From Polaromonas sp. (GTDB lineage: Bacteria > Pseudomonadota > Gammaproteobacteria > Burkholderiales > Burkholderiaceae_C): a DNA stretch of 36,067 nt. The position numbers were made by a program, and so were the translations under genes. Shown one piece after another: positions 16,332-25,213 of the stretch (the stretch's first letter is position 1; each line of letters begins with the position of its first letter). Location of the stretch: assembly GCA_025363315.1 (NCBI GenBank), contig JANYED010000216.1, positions 1 to 36,067 of the forward strand, in the 5' to 3' direction. The notes under the pieces are model-generated. The model did no database searches, was not told the origin of the DNA, and was given only the letters and a program-made list of their open reading frames with translations.

Positions 16332-17533
16332 CAAACCCGCTCAAGCACCAGTGCAATGCCCTGCCCCACGCCGATGCACATGGTGCACAGGGCGTAGCGG
16401 CCCCCCGTGCGGTGCAGCTGGTTAATGGCAGTGGTGGCAAGCCTTGCGCCTGATGCGCCCAGCGGGTGGCCCAAAGCTATGGCACCGCCGTTGGGGTTGA
16501 CACGTGGGTCGTTGTCTTGCAAACCCAACAGGCGCAGCACGGCCAGGCCTTGAGCGGCGAAGGCTTCGTTCAGTTCAATCACGTCCATCTGTGCCAGCAT
16601 CAAGCCCGTCAGTGCCAACACCTTTTGCGTCGCAGGTGCCGGGCCAATGCCCATGATGCGCGGCGCAACGCCTGCGGTTGCCATGCCAACGATGCGGGCG
16701 CGTGGCGTGAGGCCGTTTTTGGCGGCAGTCGCCTCGTCAGCCAGCAACAGTGCGCAGGCGCCGTCGTTCACGCCGGATGCATTGCCTGCGGTGACGCTGC
16801 CATCAGGTCGCACGGCGCCTTTGAGTTTGGCGAGGGCTTCCAGGCTGGTTTCACGCGGGTGTTCGTCTTTGCTCACAACAACTGCATCGCCCTTTTTTTG
16901 GGGAATCGTCACAGGCGTGATCTCTGCATCAAAGTAACCCGCCTTTTGCGCCGCCACGGCTTTGAGCTGGCTGGCCAAGGCCATCTTGTCCTGGTCTTCA
17001 CGGCTGATGTTGTAGTCTTTGGCCACGTTTTCGGCAGTCTCGGGCATCGCGTCCACGCCGTACTTTTCTTTCATCAGCTTGTTGACAAAGCGCCAGCCAA
17101 TGGTGGTGTCATACATCTGCGCAGCGCGGCTGAAAGCGCTTTCAGCTTTGCCCATGACAAAGGGCGCGCGGCTCATGCTTTCAACCCCGCCCGCTATCAT
17201 CATCGTAGCTTCACCCGACTTGATGGCGCGGGCTGCCGTGCCAATCGCGTCCAAGCCCGAGCCGCACAGGCGATTAATTGTCGCGCCAGGTAATTGCATC
17301 GGCAGCCCGGCCAGCAGCGTGGCCATGTGGGCGACGTTTCGGTTGTCTTCACCCGCCTGGTTGACGCAGCCGTAGATCACATCTGTCACGGCCAGCCAGT
17401 CCACATTGGGGTTGCGTACCATCAGCGCTTTGAGCGGAATCGCGCCCAGGTCATCGGTGCGCACGCTGCTGAGCGCGCCACCGTATCGGCCAAAGGGGGT
17501 GCGGATGGCGTCGCAGATAAAAGCGTGGTTCAT
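16331..17533 (-). CDS. pcaF: 3-oxoadipyl-CoA thiolase
   Basis: The 400-residue thiolase begins MNHAFICDAIRTPFGRYGGA and closely follows the PcaF/PaaJ type: VIYGCVNQAGEDNRNVAHMA, catalytic Cys in NRLCGSGLDAIG, His in GHPLGASGAR and Cys in CTMCIGVGQG. It cleaves 3-oxoadipyl-CoA with CoA to succinyl-CoA and acetyl-CoA, the last step of aromatic degradation through the beta-ketoadipate pathway. The start at 17533 is chosen over the in-frame codon at 17554 because AGGAGA precedes it and the family starts here. It lies 17 bases after pcaJ, forming the operon pcaI-pcaJ-pcaF. A general acetyl-CoA acetyltransferase is less likely given the neighbours. Confidence 0.92.
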   Translation of the reverse strand: MNHAFICDAIRTPFGRYGGALSSVRTDDLGAIPLKALMVRNPNVDWLAVTDVIYGCVNQAGEDNRNVAHMATLLAGLPMQLPGATINRLCGSGLDAIGTAARAIKSGEATMMIAGGVESMSRAPFVMGKAESAFSRAAQMYDTTIGWRFVNKLMKEKYGVDAMPETAENVAKDYNISREDQDKMALASQLKAVAAQKAGYFDAEITPVTIPQKKGDAVVVSKDEHPRETSLEALAKLKGAVRPDGSVTAGNASGVNDGACALLLADEATAAKNGLTPRARIVGMATAGVAPRIMGIGPAPATQKVLALTGLMLAQMDVIELNEAFAAQGLAVLRLLGLQDNDPRVNPNGGAIALGHPLGASGARLATTAINQLHRTGGRYALCTMCIGVGQGIALVLERV

Positions 17534-17550
17534 GTTGTCTCCTGAAAAAA

Positions 17551-18204
17551 TCAAATAGCGATAGCTAAGCCGATGAGCTTCTCAAGCTCGGCATGGGTAA
17601 CCCCATCGACCTTGTCAATCAACTTGAGGCCTTGGGGGGTGCAAGCCAGTGTGGCAATGTCTGAATAGATGCGTTTGACGCAGCCAATGCCGGTCAGCGG
17701 ATAGCTGCATTGGTCAACGACTTTGCTCACGCCCTGCTTGGTCAGCAAGTCCATCATCACCCAGGTTTGCTTGGCGCCAATGGCCAGGTCCATCGCGCCG
17801 CCAACTGCAGGGATTGAGCCGACCTCGCCAGTGCTCCAGTTGGCCAAATCGCCTGTACTGGACACCTGAAACGCACCCAGTACGCAAATGTCCAAATGCC
17901 CGCCGCGCATCATGGCAAAGCTGTCGGCATGGTGAAAGTAGGCGCCGCCACTGAGCAGCGTGACGGGCTGCTTGCCCGCGTTGATGAGGTCGTAGTCTTC
18001 GTCGCCCGCAGCAGGCGAGGGGCCCATGCCGAGGATGCCGTTTTCACTGTGCAGCAGCACCTCGCGGGTCGAAGGGATATGGTTGGCCACCAGCGTGGGC
18101 ATGCCGATGCCTAAGTTAACCGTTGCGCCCTCAGGGATATCTTGCGCGACACGCGCGGCCAATCGGTCTTTGCTACGTTTTTGATAAGTCATGAGTTCAG
18201 TCAT
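17551..18204 (-). CDS. pcaJ: 3-oxoadipate CoA-transferase subunit B
   Basis: The 217-residue beta subunit of a class I CoA-transferase carries the SENGILGMGP motif with its catalytic glutamate (about residue 54) and GGAMDLAIGAKQTWVMMD. With subunit A it moves CoA from succinyl-CoA to 3-oxoadipate. Its ATG overlaps the stop of pcaI by four bases (18201-18204), the usual arrangement for coupled subunits. Acetoacetate CoA-transferase (AtoA/ScoB-like) is the main alternative; the adjoining PcaF-type thiolase favours 3-oxoadipate. Confidence 0.88.
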   Translation of the reverse strand: MTELMTYQKRSKDRLAARVAQDIPEGATVNLGIGMPTLVANHIPSTREVLLHSENGILGMGPSPAAGDEDYDLINAGKQPVTLLSGGAYFHHADSFAMMRGGHLDICVLGAFQVSSTGDLANWSTGEVGSIPAVGGAMDLAIGAKQTWVMMDLLTKQGVSKVVDQCSYPLTGIGCVKRIYSDIATLACTPQGLKLIDKVDGVTHAELEKLIGLAIAI

Positions 18205-18923
18205 CTTTGGGCTGCATTCTTCTGGCCACCAGCTTGGGTAGCGACCCGGTCAATTTTGACAATCGCATGTACAAAAATGCCGGGCGTCACGATGTGCTCC
18301 GGATTCAGCGTGCCCAGCTGGACCACTTCATGCACGGTGGCTACGGTTTTTTTAGCGGCGGTGGCCATCACCGGGCCAAAGTTGCGCGCTGCTTTGCGGT
18401 AAGTCAGGTTACCCCAGCGGTCTCCCTGTTCGGCTTTGATCAATGCCACATCGCCGTAAATCGGCATTTCCAGCACATAGTGTTTGCCATTGATCTCACG
18501 CGTTTCTTTCAAGCTGCCATCGGCGTTTTTAGCCAAATCCGTGCCGTAGCCGGTGGGTGAAAAGAAAGCGCCGATACCAGCACCCGCAGCACGTATTCGC
18601 TCGGCCAGGTTGCCTTGAGGCACCAGTTCAAGCTCCAGTTTGCCACTGCGGTACAGGCCGTCAAAAACCTGGCTGTCAGCCTGGCGTGGAAAGCTGCAAA
18701 TGATTTTGCGAACCCTGCCAGCCTTGAGCAGCGCGGCCAAGCCCGTCTCTGCATTACCAGCGTTGTTGTTGACCACCGTCAGGTCTTTGGCCCCGTGCAC
18801 AATCAGGCCGTCAATCAACTCGTCAGGGATGCCTGCGGTGCCGAAGCCGCCGATTAAAACGGTGGAGCCGTCTTTTATGCCTGCGAGCCCATCTGCGATT
18901 GATTGGACAATTTTGTTGATCAT
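18201..18923 (-). CDS. pcaI: 3-oxoadipate CoA-transferase subunit A
   Basis: The 240-residue alpha subunit of a class I CoA-transferase has the N-terminal glycine-rich loop GSTVLIGGFGTAGIPDELID and GAGIGAFFSPTGYGT typical of the family. It is the first gene of the pcaIJF operon. The ATG at 18923 has GGAGAAGA upstream. The operon is divergent from the DUF1841 gene, with about 90 bases between starts holding both promoters; no pcaR-type regulator gene is in the window. The substrate call relies on pcaF. Confidence 0.88.
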   Translation of the reverse strand: MINKIVQSIADGLAGIKDGSTVLIGGFGTAGIPDELIDGLIVHGAKDLTVVNNNAGNAETGLAALLKAGRVRKIICSFPRQADSQVFDGLYRSGKLELELVPQGNLAERIRAAGAGIGAFFSPTGYGTDLAKNADGSLKETREINGKHYVLEMPIYGDVALIKAEQGDRWGNLTYRKAARNFGPVMATAAKKTVATVHEVVQLGTLNPEHIVTPGIFVHAIVKIDRVATQAGGQKNAAQR

Positions 18924-19013
18924 TCAGTCTTCTCCATGCCAAGTCCATTATCAGAGACAGATTATTGCGTCAGGCAAAAAACTGTTTGCCAGACCCCGTG
19001 ATAATCGATGTTT

Positions 19014-19448
19014 ATGTTCACGCCATCCCAAGCTGATGTACGCCGATTTTTTTGCGCCGTGCACGCCAAAACTCAATCCAGTCAGCCGCTAGAGGCTCTT
19101 GAAATCATAGCAAGTCAGTGGATGGCTGAGCATCCCGAATACCATGGCGACTTTACTGATGCAGACGTGGCGCTAAAAAAAATGTACGAGGTGCAAGGCG
19201 GTAAAACCAATCCTTTTTTGCATTTATCGATGCACCTGTCGATCAGCGAGCAATGCTCAATTGACCAACCACGCGGCATCAGGCAGGCGGTCGAGCTGCT
19301 GACGGCCAAACGTGATTCATTGCACGATGCCCATCACGAAGCAATGGACTGCCTGGGCCAAATGGTGTGGGAAAGTCAGCGCGCAGGCCAGCCACCAGAT
19401 GGAGCGGCTTACATCGACTGCGTACAGCGCCGGGCAACGCGGGATTGA
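19014..19448 (+). CDS. DUF1841 family protein
   Basis: The 144-residue protein begins MFTPSQADVRRFFCAVHAKT, the family's common opening, so the second of two nearby ATGs is used (the other is 19008). Later segments HLSMHLSISEQCSIDQPRGI and HDAHHEAMDCLGQMVWESQR match DUF1841, a proteobacterial family of unknown function with conserved His residues. No signal peptide or membrane segment is seen. It is convergent with the cytochrome gene. Confidence 0.85.
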   Translation: MFTPSQADVRRFFCAVHAKTQSSQPLEALEIIASQWMAEHPEYHGDFTDADVALKKMYEVQGGKTNPFLHLSMHLSISEQCSIDQPRGIRQAVELLTAKRDSLHDAHHEAMDCLGQMVWESQRAGQPPDGAAYIDCVQRRATRD

Positions 19449-19462
19449 GCGGACATAAACAT

Positions 19463-19490
19463 AAAAAAACCGCTACTTCAGCGTTTTTTT
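19463..19490. terminator. Bidirectional intrinsic terminator
   Basis: Seven A (19463-19469), a bulged C, CGCT, loop ACTTC, AGCG and seven T (19484-19490). The AT arms pair with each other and give a T-run on both strands, serving the convergent DUF1841 and possibly cytochrome c4 genes. The rest of 19449-19585 holds nothing further that I recognise. Confidence 0.65.
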
Positions 19491-19585
19491 AGAGCAAAAA
19501 GGTCGCAAATTTTGACGAGCCACCTCAAGAAAAGTTAACCACCTCGGGGGCAGCTTGTGACACAAACTACAAACGTGGGGTCAAT

Positions 19586-20263
19586 TTATCTAAAACGGCT
19601 TTGCGGAACAGTCTTCAACTCGCCTTCGACCGATGAAATATATTTGGCCAGCGTCTTCAACTCGGCATTGGTGTACTGCTTGGCCATACCCGCCATGATG
19701 GCATTGCCACGCCCGACTTTGGCATTGTTTTCAGTCTTGTAAGACTTCAATGCGACCAGCAGGTAATCGGCATGTTGCCCAGCGAGCTTGGGGTAACTCG
19801 GATCAATTGGCATGCTGAAATTAGCGCCGTGGCACGACGTGCAGTTGGCTTTGGCCAGCAGCGCCTGGACTTCAGCATTCGCCTCATTGCCGGGCTTGGC
19901 TGGCAGGCTGGAGCCTGTCACTACGCCGCTGGCGCTGTAGTAAGCCGCTAGGTCGGCGATGTCTTGGTCAGACAAGGCCTCGGCCACACCGCGCATGGTG
20001 GGATGTTTGCGCTCACCTTTTTTGTACCCATTCAGGGCTGAAGCGATGTACTTTGCGCCCTGGCCGGAAATCATGGGGACTTTGTAAACCTCCGGAAAGC
20101 TGGCCTGGTAGCCTTTGATGCCGTGGCAGCCAATGCACATGGCGTTTTTAGACTCGCCTGCTTTAGCATCACCCTTGATGTCTTGAGCCAGGGCAGTGAC
20201 CGTCACAAGAGAGACAGCCAGAGCAGAAATCGTGGCAAGTACCGTACTTTTAAGCTTGTTCAT
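19586..20263 (-). CDS. Dihaem cytochrome c4-type protein
   Basis: The 225-residue protein starts MNKLKSTVLATISALAVSLV with a Sec signal peptide ending near ALAQ, so it is periplasmic. Two haem-binding CXXCH motifs (CIGCH about 60, CTSCH about 160) lie in two similar halves, with candidate axial methionines in the PTMRGVAEAL and MAGMAKQYT stretches. This is the cytochrome c4 plan: electron carrier to terminal oxidases. The frame stays open 50 codons upstream, but the ATG at 20263 sits directly before the signal peptide. It is divergent from the moxR-like gene with 130 bases between starts. Confidence 0.92.
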   Translation of the reverse strand: MNKLKSTVLATISALAVSLVTVTALAQDIKGDAKAGESKNAMCIGCHGIKGYQASFPEVYKVPMISGQGAKYIASALNGYKKGERKHPTMRGVAEALSDQDIADLAAYYSASGVVTGSSLPAKPGNEANAEVQALLAKANCTSCHGANFSMPIDPSYPKLAGQHADYLLVALKSYKTENNAKVGRGNAIMAGMAKQYTNAELKTLAKYISSVEGELKTVPQSRFR

Positions 20264-20393
20264 TTTTCGCGCACAATGAGGTGAGATACAGGTGAAGATG
20301 ATGGTTTTTAACCGCTTCCACATTATATCCGTGGCCGCCTTCAATCCGCCTGACGACCCTGTAACCGACCTACTGACTACTTTGAACACGCTT

Positions 20394-21248
20394 ATGAAAT
20401 TCCAAGGTTCCAAGAACTACGTCGCCACCCAAGATTTGATGCTGGCCGTCAATGCGGCAGCTACCCTAAAAAAGCCGTTGCTTGTCAAGGGCGAGCCGGG
20501 TACGGGAAAAACCATGCTGGCTGAAGAGGTGGCCGAAGCCATGGGCATGCCATTGCTCCAATGGCATATCAAGTCCACCACCAAAGCGCAGCAGGGCCTG
20601 TATGAGTACGACGCGGTGTCACGCCTGCGGGACTCTCAACTGTCAACCATCGACGGCGGTGAAAAAGTCAAAGATATTCACAATTACATCGTTAAAGGTG
20701 TGCTGTGGCAAGCCTTCACATCTGAAACCCCCGTCGCGCTGCTGATTGACGAAATCGACAAGGCCGACATTGAGTTCCCAAACGACTTGCTGCGCGAAAT
20801 CGACCGCATGGAGTTTTATGTGTACGAAACGCGTGAGCTGATCAAAGCCAAACACCGGCCGCTGGTTTTTATTACCTCTAACAACGAAAAAGAGCTGCCC
20901 GATGCGTTTTTGCGCCGCTGCTTTTTTCACTACATCAAGTTCCCGGATGCGGACACGATGCGGCAAATTGTGGATGTGCACTTCCCGGGGCTGAAAAAAG
21001 AGCTGCTGGCAGCGGCCATGAAAACGTTTTACGAGGTGCGCAACCTGCCCGGCCTGAAGAAAAAACCATCGACCAGCGAGCTGCTCGACTGGCTAAAACT
21101 GCTCGTCGCCGAAGATATTTCGCTAGCAGCGCTGCAAAGCGCAGACGACAAAGCCAGTGTGCCGCCGCTGGTGGGGGCGTTGCTTAAAAATGAGCAGGAC
21201 GTGACGCTGTTTGAAAAGCTGGTCTTTATGCAGCGCAACAACCGATAG
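20394..21248 (+). CDS. MoxR-family AAA+ ATPase
   Basis: The 284-residue protein has Walker A GEPGTGKT (33-40), Walker B ALLIDEID (115-122) and a sensor stretch FITSNNEKELPDAFLRRCFF. MoxR ATPases work with VWA proteins as chaperones that insert cofactors or activate enzyme complexes. The ATG at 20394 (MKFQGSKNYV) is the family start; the frame is open further upstream but that part does not look coding. A VWA partner gene lies at 22118, after two small intervening genes. The stop is TAG. Confidence 0.92.
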   Translation: MKFQGSKNYVATQDLMLAVNAAATLKKPLLVKGEPGTGKTMLAEEVAEAMGMPLLQWHIKSTTKAQQGLYEYDAVSRLRDSQLSTIDGGEKVKDIHNYIVKGVLWQAFTSETPVALLIDEIDKADIEFPNDLLREIDRMEFYVYETRELIKAKHRPLVFITSNNEKELPDAFLRRCFFHYIKFPDADTMRQIVDVHFPGLKKELLAAAMKTFYEVRNLPGLKKKPSTSELLDWLKLLVAEDISLAALQSADDKASVPPLVGALLKNEQDVTLFEKLVFMQRNNR

Positions 21249-21268
21249 ATCACCAAGGAACAACTGCC

Positions 21269-21511
21269 ATGAATGCGAAACAACTTCTCGTTGAGGGCTT
21301 GACCGATGCAGCCGGTTTTGTGGTGGGCGCAATGTTGGCTTTTGGCATCGGCAAACTGTTCAGCCTGGATATTTTTGCGCCGGGCTACAGCAACGGCACC
21401 ATGCTGGGTATTGTGCTGCTCGGCCTCGGCGGAGGCTTTGGTTTGCAAGCAGCAAGGCGCATCAGAACGCGCCAGACTGCAACTTCAAATAAAGACGGAA
21501 ACGAGACATAA
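21269..21511 (+). CDS. Small two-segment membrane protein
   Basis: The 80-residue protein has two hydrophobic stretches (AAGFVVGAMLAFGIGKLF and GTMLGIVLLGLGGGFGLQAA) and a charged C-terminal tail (RRIRTRQ). The ATG at 21269 has AAGGA at good spacing. It lies 20 bases after the moxR-like gene and 2 bases before the acetyltransferase gene, so it belongs to that operon. The family is not recognised. Confidence 0.75.
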   Translation: MNAKQLLVEGLTDAAGFVVGAMLAFGIGKLFSLDIFAPGYSNGTMLGIVLLGLGGGFGLQAARRIRTRQTATSNKDGNET

Positions 21512-21513
21512 GC

Positions 21514-22110
21514 ATGGCATTCGTCACCCCCATTACCCTTGAAGCGCGCGGTATTCGGCTGGTGCCGTTAGGTCCGGACCACGAAGACGGCCTGCGCGCT
21601 GCTGCCACGGATGGTGCACTATGGAATATTCGCGTGACCAGCGTGCCAGAGCCCGAGAACGTCGCCGCTTACATTCAAACTGCGCTGAAAATGCGTGAGG
21701 CTGGCGACCGCTTTGCTTTTGCCGTGCTCGACACCACAACCGGTGACGTGCTGGGCAGCAGCAGTTACCACGACATCTTGCCCACTGTTAAACGCGTCGA
21801 AATAGGCTACACCTGGTACGCGGCTCGCTGCCAGCGCACCCATGTCAATTCCGTAGCCAAATTGTTGTTGATGACACACGCCTTTGACACACTTGGCTGC
21901 GGTGTGGTGGGCTGGCGCACCGACAACTTTAACTATGCGTCGCAGCAAGCCATTGAGCGCCTGGGTGCGCAAAAAGATGGTGTGATTCGCGGCCATGCGC
22001 TGCGCCGTGACGGTACGATTCGCGACACTGTGATGTACAGCATGCGCGCGGGTGAATGGCCAGAAGCCAAGGCGCAGCTGCTTTATGGCCTGGACAAGCC
22101 AAGGTCCTGA
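21514..22110 (+). CDS. GNAT-family (RimJ/RimL-like) N-acetyltransferase
   Basis: The 198-residue protein opens with TPITLEARGIRLVPLGPDHE, the typical first strands of the RimJ/RimL group, followed by FAFAVLDTTTGDVLGSSSYH, VEIGYTWYA and a C-terminal NYASQQAIERLGAQKDGVIR that matches the group's usual N..S..a.e.lGf segment. It is predicted to acetylate an N-terminus or small amine using acetyl-CoA. The target is unknown. It sits between the MoxR and VWA genes in one transcription unit. Confidence 0.88.
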   Translation: MAFVTPITLEARGIRLVPLGPDHEDGLRAAATDGALWNIRVTSVPEPENVAAYIQTALKMREAGDRFAFAVLDTTTGDVLGSSSYHDILPTVKRVEIGYTWYAARCQRTHVNSVAKLLLMTHAFDTLGCGVVGWRTDNFNYASQQAIERLGAQKDGVIRGHALRRDGTIRDTVMYSMRAGEWPEAKAQLLYGLDKPRS

Positions 22111-22117
22111 ACCCGCA

Positions 22118-23326
22118 ATGCTGATCGACTTCTTCTACACCCTGCGCTCGGCCAAATTGCCGGTATCCGTGAAGGAGTATTTGATGCTGCTCGAAGCATT
22201 GCAGGCTGGCGTCGTGGGGCCGAACAGCGGTGCACTAGATGAGGAAAACGCCGCCTGGAAAATCGACGACTTTTATTACCTTAGCCGCACCATCCTCGTC
22301 AAAGACGAAAAACATTACGACAAGTTTGACCGCGCCTTTGCCGCTTACTTTAAGGGCGTGGAAATGGTGGCGGACTTCACTAAAGACATTCCCCTCGAAT
22401 GGCTGCGCAAAAACCTCGAACTTCAACTCAGCCCCGAAGAAAAAGCGAAGATTAAAAAAATGGGCTGGGACGAGCTCATGGAAACCTTGAAGAAGCGTTT
22501 TGAAGAGCAAAAAGAGCGCCACGAAGGCGGCAGCAAAATGATTGGCACGGGCGGCACATCGCCGTTTGGAGCAAACGGCTACAACCCGCAGGGTATTCGG
22601 ATTGGTCAGGAAAAAAGTCGCAATAAAAGCGCTGTCAAAGTGTGGGACCAGCGCGCTTACAAAGACTACGACGACACGCAAGAACTCGGCACCCGCAATA
22701 TCAAGGTCGCGCTGCGCCGCCTGCGCAAATTTGCGCGCCTGGGCAATGTTGAAGAGCTCGACTTGCCCGACACCATCCACTCAACCGCAGCCAACGCTGG
22801 CTGGCTCGACATCAAAATGATCCCGGAGCGGCACAACAATGTGAAGGTGCTGCTGCTGATGGACGTGGGCGGCACGATGGATGAGCACATTGGCCGGGTC
22901 GAAGAAATGTTTTCAGCCGTTAAAACCGAGTTCAAACACCTTGAGTTTTATTACTTTCACAACTGCGTGTATGACTTCATGTGGAAGAACAACCGCCGCC
23001 GCTTCAGTGAAAAGTTTGCCACCTGGGACATCATTCGCAAGTACAACAAAGACTACAAACTGATCTTCGTCGGCGACGCGACCATGAGCCCGTATGAAAT
23101 ATTGCAGCCCGGCGGCAGCGTGGAATACAACAACGAAGAAGCCGGCGCAGAGTGGATGCAGCGGCTGACCAACGCCTTCCCAAAGTTTGCATGGATCAAC
23201 CCTGAACCGCAAGGCGTGTGGCAATACCGCCAGTCGATCAGCGTTATTCAACAGCTCGTCAACCAGCGCATGTATCCGCTGACCATCAAGGGGCTGGAAG
23301 AGGCGATGCGGCTGCTGTCGAAATAG
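22118..23326 (+). CDS. VWA domain protein (CoxE-like), MoxR partner
   Basis: The 402-residue protein begins MLIDFFYTLRSAKLPVSVKE, as CoxE-like VWA proteins do. The VWA domain near residue 245 has the metal-site motif DVGGTMDEH, a variant of DxSxS, and ends in QSISVIQQLVNQRMYPLTIK. Residues about 105-140 are highly charged and may form a coiled coil. The ATG at 22118 is preferred to an in-frame upstream codon because the family starts here. It is predicted to act with the MoxR ATPase in metallo-enzyme maturation or chaperoning; the client is not visible. The stop is TAG. Confidence 0.9.
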   Translation: MLIDFFYTLRSAKLPVSVKEYLMLLEALQAGVVGPNSGALDEENAAWKIDDFYYLSRTILVKDEKHYDKFDRAFAAYFKGVEMVADFTKDIPLEWLRKNLELQLSPEEKAKIKKMGWDELMETLKKRFEEQKERHEGGSKMIGTGGTSPFGANGYNPQGIRIGQEKSRNKSAVKVWDQRAYKDYDDTQELGTRNIKVALRRLRKFARLGNVEELDLPDTIHSTAANAGWLDIKMIPERHNNVKVLLLMDVGGTMDEHIGRVEEMFSAVKTEFKHLEFYYFHNCVYDFMWKNNRRRFSEKFATWDIIRKYNKDYKLIFVGDATMSPYEILQPGGSVEYNNEEAGAEWMQRLTNAFPKFAWINPEPQGVWQYRQSISVIQQLVNQRMYPLTIKGLEEAMRLLSK

Positions 23327-23373
23327 GCATTTTCCTGCAAGACTGGCTTTGGCAGGGCGTTATATTGTTTGGG

Positions 23374-25213
23374 GTGAAGCTCACCATTTTTCAACGTTGC
23401 ACATTTTTTGGGGTAGTCCTGTTAGTTTTGGCTGACTCGGCACGTGCGCAAGCAACTGTGCCTGCCCGAGAAGAAGCGCCCGTGGCTTTTGACATCACCG
23501 TGCGAACACCGCCAGAGTTCAGCGAGCTGCGTGAGGTGGTTCAAAAGCACATTGAGCTGCAGCGCTACCGCGCCGTAACTGATCTGGACGACGCTGAACT
23601 GGCGCGCCTGCTGGCGCTGGCCGAGCAAGACGTGCGTGGTCTGGTAGGCACGCTGGGTTACTTCAGCCCGGACATACGCATCAAACGCGAAGATGCAGCT
23701 CAGCGCCCTGTCATCGCCATTGACATCACCCCAGGCCCGGTCGCTGTGGTGGCAAGCACATCGATCGAATTTGAAGGCGATATCGCCATGTCGAGCGACC
23801 CAGCCGCGCAAGTTCAGAAAACCGCCATTGAAAGTGCCTGGCTTTTGCCTAATGGCCAAGGCTTTAGCCAGGATGCATGGGACAGCGCCAAAACCCAAGC
23901 GCTGCGCGGCCTAGTGGCGCGGCGCTACCCGGCAGGCAAGCTGCAAAGCAGCCTGGCCGATGTTGACCCCGTCACCAGCCAGGCCAACTTGTCCTTAAAA
24001 TTTAATTCTGGCCCGCTGTACCGGCTAGGTCCATTGCAGATTACCGGCGTGGCGCGCTACAGCCCGGTATTGGTGCCGCGACTTGCGCAACTGCGTCCAG
24101 GGGCCGCGTATGACCAGAAGGCGTTGATTGATGCGCAGCAGCGCATCGGCAGCAGTGGCTACTTTGACGCTGCCACCATCTTTATGGACCCCGACGGTGA
24201 CCCCGCGGCCGCACCCGTGTAGGTGCAGGTGCGGGAGGCCCCGTTGCAAAAAGTGGTGCTGGGCGTGGGTGCAAGCACCGACAGCGGCCCGCGCGTGTCG
24301 CTGGAGCACCGGCACAACCGCGCTTTGGGGTCTGACTGGCGCGCCGTCACAAAACTGCAGCTTGAAAGAAAATCACCGTCGCTGCAGACCGAATGGACAT
24401 CACTGCCAGACGAAGCCAACTGGCGCTGGGTGGGGCTGGCCCGGGCCGAGCGGATAGACGACAACACATTGATCACCACTGGCCAGCGCCTGCGCTTTGG
24501 CCGCACCCAGCAAACCGAGCGCATTGACCGGAATATGTACGCACAGTACGAGCGCGCCCGCGTGACTGGTACCGGACTGGCGGGCAACACCAATGCCGAC
24601 ACCGGTGATGGCTCGGCCGTCAGCGGCAACTATGTGTGGACGGGCCGATACTTTGACAGCCTGCCGTTTCCGCGCAGCGGCTACGGCCTGGGCTTTGAGC
24701 TGGGCGGCGGCTTTACTTTGAGTGCTGCGGCCAACGCCAAACGCCATCCCTTCAAGCGCGGCGTGGCGCGCTTGAAGGGCATTGCGCCGCTGGACGGCAG
24801 CCGCATTGCCATGCGCGCCGAAGCCGGTGCGGTGCTGGCGCCCGACACGGCTCGGGTGCCCAGTGGCTCGCTGTTTCGCACGGGGGGGCGACAGCACCGT
24901 GCGCGGCTATGGCTACCGCAACATTGGTATCAAACTACCCGGCGGCGTGATTGGCCCAGGCAGGTATGTGGCGGTGGGCAGTGTGGAATGGCAACGCCCT
25001 ATCAAAAGCAATAGTTTGCCGACCGATTGGGAAAACACCCTTTTCATTGATGCAGGCGGCGCTGCCGACAAGCCGCAAGAGCTTCGTGCGTCGGTGGGCG
25101 TTGGCACTGGCGTGCGCTGGAAGAGCCCGATTGGCCCGTTGCAAATTGACCTGGCCTACGGCGTCAAGGTCAAGCAACTGCGCCTGCACACCACGGTAGG
25201 CTTTGTTTTTTAA
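23374..25213 (+). pseudogene. tamA: tamA (Omp85-family translocation protein), broken by an amber codon and a frameshift
   Basis: The gene encodes a signal peptide (VKLTIFQRCTFFGVVLLVLA, then DSARAQA), POTRA-like domains and a C-terminal Omp85 barrel with the conserved GGDSTVRGYGYRN and a terminal phenylalanine. TamA is the outer-membrane half of the TamA-TamB envelope machine. Two lesions interrupt it. A TAG at 24220-24222 falls in the phrase PV-stop-VQVREAPLQKVV with homology intact on both sides. A run of seven G (24882-24888) shifts the frame exactly before STVRGY; removing one G restores it. The GTG at 23374 is a likely start. Everything else looks normal, so the damage is recent, or the sequence is wrong at these points. 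It is directly followed by tamB. Confidence 0.85.
24882..24888 (+). other. G7 homopolymer causing a frameshift in tamA
   Basis: Seven consecutive G in CGCACGGGGGGGCGACAGC. With six, the frame reads FRTGGDSTVRGY, the conserved Omp85 motif; with seven it diverges and stops at 25014. Such a run is a candidate for slippage or for a base-calling error. Confidence 0.8.

Noticed and set aside
16466..17293. A 275-codon plus-strand open frame
   Set aside because: It is antisense to pcaF, which has all thiolase motifs; a mirror frame of GC-rich coding DNA.
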